Assembly (NCBI GenBank): GCA_011525785.1
Contig: WYBT01000056.1
Location: 208,777-272,776 of the forward strand
Direction: 5' to 3'
Length of the DNA stretch: 64,000 nt
Origin: Planctomycetaceae bacterium
GTDB lineage: Bacteria; Planctomycetota; UBA1135; GCA-002686595
A program made the position numbers and the translations under genes. The notes under the pieces were generated by a model. The model made no database searches. It had not been told where the DNA came from and worked only from the letters and a program-made list of their open reading frames with translations. Shown here piece after piece: positions 44,907 to 54,746 of the stretch (within the stretch, counting starts at the first letter, position 1; every line of letters starts with the position of its first letter).

Positions 44907-46134
44907 CCCCGCCTGGCTCGACGAGGAACGCCAGGTGTCCGCGCTCCAGACGCGCGACGAGCACCACCCCGCGCCTGCGGCCGCGACCTCGGAAGCGTCG
45001 CTCCAACTCCTCGGCCGGCAGCGGATGTCCGCGCTTGAGCACCTGGATCGGACCGATGTCGGCGTCGCCGAGCATCTTGCGGACGAGCTTGGGATCGGCG
45101 GCGGACTGCGCGAGCACGTGCCAGGCGCGGCCGAGCGGAGCGCGCGGCTCGTCGCGGCCGACGAGGTAGGCGCACTGCGGACCGAGCGGGCGCAGTCCGT
45201 GAGCTCGCGCGTAGGCCTCGAGCAGCCCGCTGCGGACCAAAGCTGGGTCTGGATCGACGACCCACGAGATTTCTGAAACTTCCTGGGGGGGTGTGGACAC
45301 AACCGACTCTGGCCGGGCGCTCCAGCGCCGGGCGCGCCCCGAGGCCCCGAGGGTCACGAGGTCGCGCTCACCGGCTGCGGCCCCCGGGCCGGCGAGCGAT
45401 CCCAACCACAGATTCACTTCACACAGCTCCCCCTCCGCGCTGACCCACTCCCACGAGTGGGGGCGCTGCTCGATCCATGAAGTCGGGCAGAGTGCGATGT
45501 CAAACCCCGCCGGCAACTTGATGCAGGCCCCTGGCGCCCGTGCGAGCACGCGCGCAACGACCTCGGGCGCCGGCGACCATGCGTGCGGATCGAGCGCGCG
45601 CGCGTCGGCGCTGCTCGACGCGCCCGGGCGGCGGTCGGGATCGAGCAGCACGAGGCACTCGCGCGAGGGCGCTTCCGCGGCGTCCGCTACGAACACGCAA
45701 TGTGGGTTCGGACTCGCCGCGAGGTTGGCCCGGGCGCACTGCGCGTGCAGCGGATCGCGATCGCTCGCGAGCACCGGCAGCCCCGCCAGCGAGAGTTCGA
45801 GCGCGTCGGCGCCCAGACCGCAGGTCAGGTCGTGCACGGCCGCGCGCGGCGCCAGGGCGGCGATGCGCTGCGCTCGCGCGCGCGCGACCACCTCGCGGGT
45901 GGCCTGCTCGAGCCCCTTGCGAGTCAGCCAGCGCAGGCGGCCCGACGGGAAGCGCGCCCTGGCCCGCCGGCGCAGGTCGAACAGTTCGGCCGCGCGTTGC
46001 GCGAGGGGCCCCGGCAGTCGCTTCTTGAGCGCGCTGACCACCGCCAGAGGCGTGGGGTCGGCCCCGAGCTCCGCCTCTAGCGCCGCCAGCGCCCGGTCCA
46101 TTTCCGCCCACTGCGGCTCGCTCTGGGGCGCCAT
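44866..46134 (-). CDS. SAM-dependent methyltransferase with THUMP-like C-terminal domain
   Basis: This 422-residue protein has a SAM-binding core with AVHDLTCGLGADALELSLAG and ASDRDPLHAQCARANL, then VFVADAAEAP and VLLDPDRRP. This is the pattern of the methyltransferase family with a THUMP-like domain at the C-terminus (from about 330: LLEAYARAHGLRPLGPQCAYLVGRD). The substrate is probably RNA. The last about 14 codons (GDEGFEPPTSSL) are antisense to tRNA-Val and are a known by-product of translating a tRNA backwards; the stop lies inside the tRNA gene, a 41-bp overlap. Confidence 0.8.
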   Translation of the reverse strand: MAPQSEPQWAEMDRALAALEAELGADPTPLAVVSALKKRLPGPLAQRAAELFDLRRRARARFPSGRLRWLTRKGLEQATREVVARARAQRIAALAPRAAVHDLTCGLGADALELSLAGLPVLASDRDPLHAQCARANLAASPNPHCVFVADAAEAPSRECLVLLDPDRRPGASSSADARALDPHAWSPAPEVVARVLARAPGACIKLPAGFDIALCPTSWIEQRPHSWEWVSAEGELCEVNLWLGSLAGPGAAAGERDLVTLGASGRARRWSARPESVVSTPPQEVSEISWVVDPDPALVRSGLLEAYARAHGLRPLGPQCAYLVGRDEPRAPLGRAWHVLAQSAADPKLVRKMLGDADIGPIQVLKRGHPLPAEELERRFRGRGRRRGVVLVARLERGHLAFLVEPGGVGDEGFEPPTSSL

Positions 46135-46368
46135 CTTGGCGGTTGGGTATAGCGTCCCGGCCCCTTCCGCGACACGGGTTGCCCCCGTGATGGGGCCTCA
46201 GAGCCCGTTCCGGCGACGTTTCACGAGGCTGCCAGGAGAGATCGTCCCGAAAACGGGACGAAAGGCTGTCCTCAGAGAAGTTTTTTTCGTCTCGCGCCGA
46301 TCCATGGCCCGGTTGGGTCCCTGTCCCGCCGCCGAAGAGGGCGGCCCGCTCTCCTGGGGAGGAATCGA

Positions 46369-48321
<1,953 letters not shown>

Positions 48322-48514
48322 GCAGCGCCCAGCGCCAGCGCCGAGCCCGCGCCAGCCCTCACCGGGTTGCACGATGCGGGGCGCGGCGCTGACGAGGGCC
48401 TGCGCAGCGAACACAGTCGGCGCGTCCAGGGGCGCTGCCGGTCGACAAGTGCGCTCGGCGCGGCGATGCTGCGGCGAGCGCGCGCCGTTTCGAGCGCGTG
48501 CGCTGCACCTACTC

Positions 48515-49993
48515 ATGGCCGTGCGCCCGTGGACCTGGCTGATCTTGTTGAGCGCGGCCGTCCTGGCCTGCGCGCGACCGCAGGCGCCGGGGCGGCCGCC
48601 GAATTTCGTGCTGATCGTGGCCGACGATCAACGCTACGACGCGCTCGCCGAGGTGCAGCGGGAGCAGGGCGAGCGCGGCCGCTTTCCCTGGCTCAGAACT
48701 GCGGCGCTCGATCGCCTCGCGCAAGAAGGCGTCAGGCTCCGCAACGCCTTCGTGGTCAATTCGCTGTGCTCGCCCAGTCGCGCGAGCATCCTGACCGGCC
48801 GCTATCCGCACGCGGTCGGCGTGCTCGACAACCACACAGCATTTCCGACGGACGCGCCGACCTTCGCGCACGCTCTTGCCGCCCGCGGCTATCGCACGGG
48901 CTACTTCGGCAAGTGGCACATGGGGCGCCAGTCCGGTCCGCGGCCGGGCTTCGAGCACAGCGCGAGCTACCTTGGCCACGGCGAGTACTTCGACTGCGAA
49001 TTCGAGGTCGACGGCGTCCCCACGCCGACCCGCGGCTGGGTCGACGACGTGAGCGTGCAGTTCGCCGAGCGCTTCCTGCGCCGGCGCAGCGAGCAGCCCT
49101 TCCTGGTCGTGCTCGGACTGAAGTCGGGCCACTCGCCCTTCGAGCCTCCCGAGAGCTGGCGCGGGGCCTACGCCGACGCGACGCCGCGCGCGACGCCCAA
49201 TCTCGATGCGCCGGCGATCTACGCGCGCGCACGCGGCACCGATGCGCAGCGCGCCGCGCGCCGCCGGCGTCAGGGCCGCGAGGGCAACGGGGCCGATCTG
49301 GAGGGCGGGCGCGACCTCGACCAGGGCTACTTCGAGACCTTGAGCGCCGCCGACGACGCGCTCGGGCGGCTGCTGGAGGTGCTCGACGAGCTCGAGCTCG
49401 CGCGCGACACCGTGGTCGTGTTCACCAGCGACAACGGCATGTACTTCGGCGAGCACGGCCTGCGCGACAAGCGCACTGCCTACGAGGAGAGCATCCGCAC
49501 GCCGTTGATCGTGCGCTATCCACGCCGGCTCGCGGCGGGCGTCGTGCGCGACGAGCTGGCGCTGAGCGTCGACATCGCGCCCACGCTGCTCGACTACGCC
49601 GGAGTTCCACCGCAGGCTCAAGCCCACGGGCGGAGCCTTCGCGCCGTGCTCGAGGCGCCGCTCGCCGCCGAGGCCAGCGTGCGCGGTTGGCGCGAGTCGT
49701 TCTTCTACGCCTACGTGGCCGAACGCGGCTCGCTCGCACCGAGCGTCACGGCGCTGCGCACCGCGCGCCACAAACTCGTCGTGTACCCCGGCCACCCGGA
49801 GTGGACCGAGCTGTTCGACCTTCTCGACGATCCGTACGAGACGCGCAACCTCGCGGGGCGGGCGGAGCACGCCGAACTGTTCGCGGCGCTGGCCGCCGAG
49901 CGCGAACGACTGGCGAGCGAGCTGCTGTTCGTGGCGCCTTCGCCAAGGTCGGAGTTCGAGCGCGATCCGTCGGGCGCGCTGGACGAGGACTGA
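48515..49993 (+). CDS. Sulfatase, probable lipoprotein
   Basis: This 492-residue alkaline-phosphatase-superfamily enzyme starts at ATG 48515 with LILLSAAVLACA, a lipoprotein signal. It has the metal site (VLIVADDQRYD, Asp37/38), the sulfatase signature CSPSRASILTG with Cys85 to be converted to formylglycine by an FGE or anSME enzyme, GKWHMG, and the late TSDNGMYFGEHG motif. It hydrolyses sulfate esters, probably from sulfated polysaccharides or glycans, in the periplasm. Planctomycetes carry many such enzymes. Substrate unknown. It is followed by repeat copies that begin 8 bp after the stop. Confidence 0.93.
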   Translation: MAVRPWTWLILLSAAVLACARPQAPGRPPNFVLIVADDQRYDALAEVQREQGERGRFPWLRTAALDRLAQEGVRLRNAFVVNSLCSPSRASILTGRYPHAVGVLDNHTAFPTDAPTFAHALAARGYRTGYFGKWHMGRQSGPRPGFEHSASYLGHGEYFDCEFEVDGVPTPTRGWVDDVSVQFAERFLRRRSEQPFLVVLGLKSGHSPFEPPESWRGAYADATPRATPNLDAPAIYARARGTDAQRAARRRRQGREGNGADLEGGRDLDQGYFETLSAADDALGRLLEVLDELELARDTVVVFTSDNGMYFGEHGLRDKRTAYEESIRTPLIVRYPRRLAAGVVRDELALSVDIAPTLLDYAGVPPQAQAHGRSLRAVLEAPLAAEASVRGWRESFFYAYVAERGSLAPSVTALRTARHKLVVYPGHPEWTELFDLLDDPYETRNLAGRAEHAELFAALAAERERLASELLFVAPSPRSEFERDPSGALDED

Positions 49994-50000
49994 GCGCGTC

Positions 50001-50234
50001 CGGCCGCGCTGATGTTGGTTGGGTCGCTACTCCCCACTGGAACCATCGCGAAGACGCGAAGGTTCCAGGGGGGGAGTAGCTCAGCGCGGCCTTCACGCCG
50101 CAGTGAATGGGCGCATCGGCCAGAGCGCCGCTGCGCCCCGCGGCATTCGGCCGCGCTGATGTTGGTTGGGTCGCTACTCCCCCCTGGAACCTTCGCGAAG
50201 ACGCGAAGGTTCCAGGGGGGGAGTAGCTCAGCGC
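50001..50234. repeat. Two inverted copies of the ~148-bp hairpin repeat
   Basis: Two units, with hairpins around 50026-50080 and 50175-50226, are the reverse complement of the units at 31886-32336: GTTGGTTGGGTCGCTACTCC, then a hairpin CTGGAACCTTCGCGAAGACGCG and its complement, then CAGCGCGGCC. The array fills the gap between the sulfatase and the leftward membrane-protein gene, whose TGA stop (50228-50230) lies in the repeat end CTCAGCGC. Confidence 0.95.
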
Positions 50235-52213
50235 ACAGGCACGCGCAGCGTGGCGTCTGAGCTGGCGGAGCTGAACAGCGACTCGCCGACCGCCCCGGGA
50301 TTGCGCAGCACGGCCCGGATCTCCGCGCCCTTCAATTCGTCGGGCACCCGCGCGTCCAACAGGCGGATCGTGCGGTCGCCGGTGTGGAACAGCATCAGGG
50401 ACGTGCGCGCCACGACGTTGGCGACGCGCTCCCACTCGCCGCTGGGGCGCAGGCTCCACAGCGAGCCGTCGGGCGCGCTGGCCTGAACGCGCAGATCGAC
50501 CAGTTGCGGATAGCTGCGGTGCGCGACGTCGATCGACAGTCGCTGGCCGTCCAGTCGTGCGGAGAGCGTCGGCGTCAGCGCGAGATCGACGCGCCGCAGC
50601 AGTCGGAAGTGATTGCGCGGGAACACGCCCGGGCGCGAGCCGGCGCCGACCACGGGCACGGTGATCAGCTCGTACTCGCCCAGGTGCGAGCGCAGCTGCA
50701 TGGCGCGCTGCTGCTTCTCGCGCAACAAGTCGAGCGACTGCACCCACTCCTGCGCGATGTCCTGCGCGTTGGGCGACAGCTCGCCGAAGCGCAACGAGGG
50801 CAGGATGTACTCAGGCCGCGCGGCGAGCGCTTCGAGCACATCCGCGCGCGCCGCGCCTTCCCACGCACGCGTGCGCGCCTCGCCCGGCGATGGCGAGGTG
50901 CGGCCCAAGGGATCGATCACGCGCCGCTGCGTTAGGTATCCGATTGCGCCGGGCCACGGCGTGAGGATGGCGTGGTCGACGTCGATGTTGTCGCGCAGGA
51001 ACAGCCCGATTTCGCGCAGGCGTTCGGTGGCCAGGATCTCCTCCGCCAGTCCGAGGCGGCCCAGTTCCTCGGTATAGCCGTAGCGCGCCTGCGTGCGCGG
51101 CTTCATCCACTCTCGGTGGAGCGCCTCCGTGCGCAGCGGCCCGATGTCGCCGGGGAACTTGCTGGCCAGCGCGGACGCACCCAGACCGGCGATGAACAGG
51201 ATCCAGCTCACCTGCGGCCAGATCCGGCGCTTGGAGTCGAGCGCGATCTGCATCGCCTCCTGCACCGCGACCAGCAGCACCGCCACGATCGGCGCCATCG
51301 CCTCGCCGAAGGGCAGGGATCCGCCGCCGCCCAGCGCGACCGTCGCCGACCACGCCAGCGTCAGCACACAGGCGCGGATGCCGACGCCGCTCAGCGAGCG
51401 CCGCAGCCAGTACCACAGCGGGAACACGAACAGCAGCGCGCTGCCCGAGGTGAGCGCGAAGTCGAGCAGGTACAGCCCGCCTTCTCGCAGCGAGCGGGGC
51501 CGCAGCTCGAGCAGTTGCGAGAACCAGCTCGAGGTCCAGTGTCCGGTCGCGTGCCAGCGCACGGCGCTGGTCGCCGCCGCCGCCGCCAGCGGAACCGCGA
51601 GCGGGAGCCACAGCGAAGCGCGTCCGGGCGAGCCCGAGCTCATGCGTTCCCTGAAGCGGCGCGCGCACTCGATCGCGAGCAGAGTGACGGCGAACAACAG
51701 CCCCTGGGGACGAGCTGTCGCCGCCAGGCCCAGCGCGATGCCCAACGGCGCGCGCCAGCCGCGCTCGTAGGCGAGGAAGCTGAACGTGACGAGCAAACCC
51801 AGCGTGGCGGTCTCCATGCCGCTCAGCGCCGAGGCCGCCACTGAGCCCGAGACGACGAACAAGAGCGGCGCGATCACTCCTGCGAGCCGCCCGGGGCTGA
51901 ACTGCGCGAGCGTGAGCACGCACAGCAGCGCCGATGCCATGCACACGCCCTGGCACGCGCGGTGAACGGGCAGGTAGAGGCGCTCGATCAGTCCCGAGAC
52001 AGCGATCCACAGGAGCGAGGGGTAGCTCTCGACGCCGAGCACGCCGTCGCTCCACACCAGCTCGCCGGTCTGCGCGAAGTTGCGTCCGATGCGGAACGCC
52101 ACGTGCGCCATGTCGTAGGGCGGCGCGATCTCGCCGACCGCATTGGTGTGCACGCCTAACGCATGGCCGAGCAGGATCGCCAACGCGACGAACAGCGCCG
52201 TGGTGCGGTTCAA
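50228..52213 (-). CDS. Polytopic membrane glycosyltransferase-like protein (GT-C type)
   Basis: This 661-residue protein has about ten membrane segments in its first 400 residues (LFVALAILLGHALG, GVIAPLLFVVSGSVAASAL, GIALGLAATARPQGLLFAVTLLAI) and a soluble beta-rich C-terminal part. An acidic/aromatic loop after helix 1 (PYDMAHVAFRIGRNF) and the overall design resemble GT-C enzymes that use lipid-linked sugars, such as those predicted in surface-glycan pathways. No specific family is certain. It lies 77 bp downstream of thiI, in the same direction. The stop codon lies in a repeat element. Confidence 0.65.
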   Translation of the reverse strand: MNRTTALFVALAILLGHALGVHTNAVGEIAPPYDMAHVAFRIGRNFAQTGELVWSDGVLGVESYPSLLWIAVSGLIERLYLPVHRACQGVCMASALLCVLTLAQFSPGRLAGVIAPLLFVVSGSVAASALSGMETATLGLLVTFSFLAYERGWRAPLGIALGLAATARPQGLLFAVTLLAIECARRFRERMSSGSPGRASLWLPLAVPLAAAAATSAVRWHATGHWTSSWFSQLLELRPRSLREGGLYLLDFALTSGSALLFVFPLWYWLRRSLSGVGIRACVLTLAWSATVALGGGGSLPFGEAMAPIVAVLLVAVQEAMQIALDSKRRIWPQVSWILFIAGLGASALASKFPGDIGPLRTEALHREWMKPRTQARYGYTEELGRLGLAEEILATERLREIGLFLRDNIDVDHAILTPWPGAIGYLTQRRVIDPLGRTSPSPGEARTRAWEGAARADVLEALAARPEYILPSLRFGELSPNAQDIAQEWVQSLDLLREKQQRAMQLRSHLGEYELITVPVVGAGSRPGVFPRNHFRLLRRVDLALTPTLSARLDGQRLSIDVAHRSYPQLVDLRVQASAPDGSLWSLRPSGEWERVANVVARTSLMLFHTGDRTIRLLDARVPDELKGAEIRAVLRNPGAVGESLFSSASSDATLRVPVR

Positions 52214-52290
52214 CGCGAGGACTCCGCGCTGCGAGGCTCGTGCGGTGGGCGGTGGTGACTCACCCGTTCAACGTAGCTCGACACGGCGGG

Positions 52291-53502
52291 TCAGGCCACG
52301 TCGATGCGCTCGGCGCGCGCGACGCAGTCCGCGACTAGCGCCGGGAGATCCAGACGCGCCTCGATCTGCTCGCAGACTTCGAGTCGCCCGCGCGTCACGG
52401 CCCTGCGCGGCATGAACAGCGTGCAGCAGTCCGGCGTTTGAACCGCGGAGAGCGCGAACGTGCCGATGCGCTGGGCGCTGTCGACGGTCTCCTGCTTGTC
52501 GAAAGCGATCAACGGGCGCAGCACGGGCAAGCTGGCCGCCGCGCCGATGCAGGTCAGGTTCTCGAGCGTCTGGCTCGCCACCTGTCCCATGCACTCGCCC
52601 GTGACCAGCGCCTTCGCGTCTTCGGCCTGCGCGATGACCGAAGCCACGCGTTGCATCATGCGCCGGTACAGCACGGTGCGGTAGCTGTCCTCGGAGCCGT
52701 TCGTCGCCGCGGCCTTGATCGCGACCTGCGCCTCTGCGAACGGCGCGACGAACAACCGACTGCGCGGTTGCCAGCGCGAGAGCACGCGCACGAGCTCGAC
52801 AACTTTGTCCTTGGCGTCGTCGGAGATGAACGGGTGCGAGTGGAAGGTCACGAAGCTGCACAGCGCGCCGCGCTTCATCGCCATCCAGGCGGCCACGGGC
52901 GAGTCGATGCCGCCCGAGATCAGGCACAGCACGCGACCCAGCGTTCCGACCGGCAGACCGCCCGGCCCGGCGATGCGGCGCGCGAACACATAGGAGGTCG
53001 TCTCGCGCACTTCGATGCCGAGCACGAGTTCGGGGTGCTCGAGCTCGACGCGGAGCGGATCGTCGACGCGCAGGATGTGCTCGGCGACGTAGAGATCGAG
53101 CTGCATCGAGGTGAGCGCAAAGCGCTTGTCGACGCGGCGACTGAGCACGCGAAACGCAGGCCGCGCGCCCGCAGGTTGTGCTGCGAGGGCGTCGTCGAGC
53201 ACTCCGCGCGCCACGGCGCAGATCGCGTCGGGTTCACTGGGCGCTTCCCACGCCGGCGAGACCGACGAGATGCCGAACACCTGCGTCAGGCGGCGCGCGA
53301 CGCTCTCCAGGCGCTGGTCGGCGAACACGAACAGCCGCCCGTGCTCGCGCTCCACGCGCACCGGCGCCACGTCGGCGCAGGCCGCGCGGATGTTGCGCAT
53401 CAGAGCGAGCTCGAACTCGTTGCGATTGCCGCCCTTGAGTGCGAGTTCGCCGTAGCGCACGAGCAGCACGCGCGGCGGCTCGATCGGCGTGAAAGCGCTC
53501 AT
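52291..53502 (-). CDS. thiI: tRNA 4-thiouridine synthetase ThiI (without rhodanese domain)
   Basis: This 403-residue protein adds sulfur to U8 of tRNA and can also serve thiamine thiazole synthesis. It has the N-terminal ferredoxin-like/THUMP part (RYGELALKGGNRNEFE), the PP-loop SGGIDSP (196-202) and the GECMGQVASQTLENL region with the catalytic cysteine. There is no C-terminal rhodanese domain, so sulfur relay differs from that of E. coli ThiI and probably comes from the neighbouring cysteine desulfurase. Its ATG overlaps the iscS stop (ATGA), so both are translated together. Confidence 0.95.
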   Translation of the reverse strand: MSAFTPIEPPRVLLVRYGELALKGGNRNEFELALMRNIRAACADVAPVRVEREHGRLFVFADQRLESVARRLTQVFGISSVSPAWEAPSEPDAICAVARGVLDDALAAQPAGARPAFRVLSRRVDKRFALTSMQLDLYVAEHILRVDDPLRVELEHPELVLGIEVRETTSYVFARRIAGPGGLPVGTLGRVLCLISGGIDSPVAAWMAMKRGALCSFVTFHSHPFISDDAKDKVVELVRVLSRWQPRSRLFVAPFAEAQVAIKAAATNGSEDSYRTVLYRRMMQRVASVIAQAEDAKALVTGECMGQVASQTLENLTCIGAAASLPVLRPLIAFDKQETVDSAQRIGTFALSAVQTPDCCTLFMPRRAVTRGRLEVCEQIEARLDLPALVADCVARAERIDVA

Positions 53503-54650
53503 CGCGCGGCGTGCTCGAGTTCCTGGGCCACGCTCTCGAAGGCCTGCGCGGCGCGGTCGATGTCCGACTCGTCGCTGGTGCGGCCCATCGAAACGCGCAA
53601 GGTGCTGCGCGCCTCGTCGTCGCTCAGTCCCAGGGCCAGCAGAGCCGGGCTCAGCTCGCGCTTGCCGGCCTGGCACGCGCTCGCCGCGCTCACGAATACG
53701 CCGTGCCGCTCGAGGTGGTTGATGCGCACTTGCGCGGGCGCGCCCGGCCACAGGATCGAGACGATCGACGGCAAGCGCCGCGCGCCGGGCTCGAGCAGCC
53801 GCAGGCCGTCGATGCGCGTCAAACGCTGCACGAGCCGATCGCGCAGCGCGCTCCAGCGCTGGACCTGTGTCGCGCGCGCCGCCTCGGCCAGCTCGAGCGC
53901 CAGGCCCAGGCCTACGCACGCGGCGACGTTCTCCGTGCCCGACCGAAGGCCCTGTTCCTGGCCGCCGCCGTGTTGCAGCGGCTCGAGCGGCAGGTCGGCG
54001 GCGAGCACCAGCGCGCCCGCGCCCTTGGGGCCGTGGAATTTGTGGGCCGACAGCGCGAGCGCGTCGACGCCCAGCTCGCTCAACGCGCAGTCGAGCTTGC
54101 CGACGGCCTGCACAGCGTCGACGAACACGCGCGCGTGCGGCGCTCGCCGTCGCGCGAGTCGCGCCAGTTGCTCGACGGGGTAGAGCGTGCCGAACTCGTT
54201 GTTGGCGCGCATCTGCGCGACGAGCACCGTGTCCGCCGTGAGCTTGGCCTCGGCGTCCTCCAGGTCGAGCTCGCCCGCGCGATCGAGCCGCAACGTGACG
54301 ACCTCGAAGCCTTCGCGCGCCAGCGCCGCGGCCGCGCCGCGCACGCAGGCATGTTCGGTGGGGCCGATCACGACGCGTCGACCGCGGGCGCGAGCAGCGC
54401 GCGCGAGGCCCAGAACACCGAGATTCACGGCCTCGGTGCCGCCCGAGGTGAACACCACGCGCCGGGGCTCGACCAGGAGCGCCGTGGCGACCTGTCGGCG
54501 CGCGCGCGCCAGGGCCTGCGACGCCGCGAGGCCCAGCGGATGGCGCGAGGAAGGATTGGCGTAGTGCTCGTCGAGCGCGGCGGCCAGCGCTTCGCGGACG
54601 CGCGGGTCCAGCGGCGTGCTGGCGGCGTGGTCGAGGTAGACGTGCTTCAT
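53499..54650 (-). CDS. Cysteine desulfurase (IscS/NifS family)
   Basis: This 383-residue PLP enzyme takes sulfur from cysteine. It has YLDHAASTP at the N-terminus, the GTEAVN motif, the PLP lysine Lys204 in SAHKFHGPKG and the active-site cysteine Cys326 in SAASACQAGK, with short loop geometry like NifS/IscS. It overlaps thiI by 4 bp, so its main local partner is tRNA 4-thiouridine formation; Fe-S cluster assembly is possible too. It is divergent from hrpB. Confidence 0.95.
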   Translation of the reverse strand: MKHVYLDHAASTPLDPRVREALAAALDEHYANPSSRHPLGLAASQALARARRQVATALLVEPRRVVFTSGGTEAVNLGVLGLARAARARGRRVVIGPTEHACVRGAAAALAREGFEVVTLRLDRAGELDLEDAEAKLTADTVLVAQMRANNEFGTLYPVEQLARLARRRAPHARVFVDAVQAVGKLDCALSELGVDALALSAHKFHGPKGAGALVLAADLPLEPLQHGGGQEQGLRSGTENVAACVGLGLALELAEAARATQVQRWSALRDRLVQRLTRIDGLRLLEPGARRLPSIVSILWPGAPAQVRINHLERHGVFVSAASACQAGKRELSPALLALGLSDDEARSTLRVSMGRTSDESDIDRAAQAFESVAQELEHAAR

Positions 54651-54746
54651 CGGCTCACTCCACACACTAACAGCCCCGCGCGAACGCATGGGACCTCGAG
54701 CGGCCCGCAAGCCGTGCGGCGCCGCGCGCGGTAGCCTCTGCGCCCC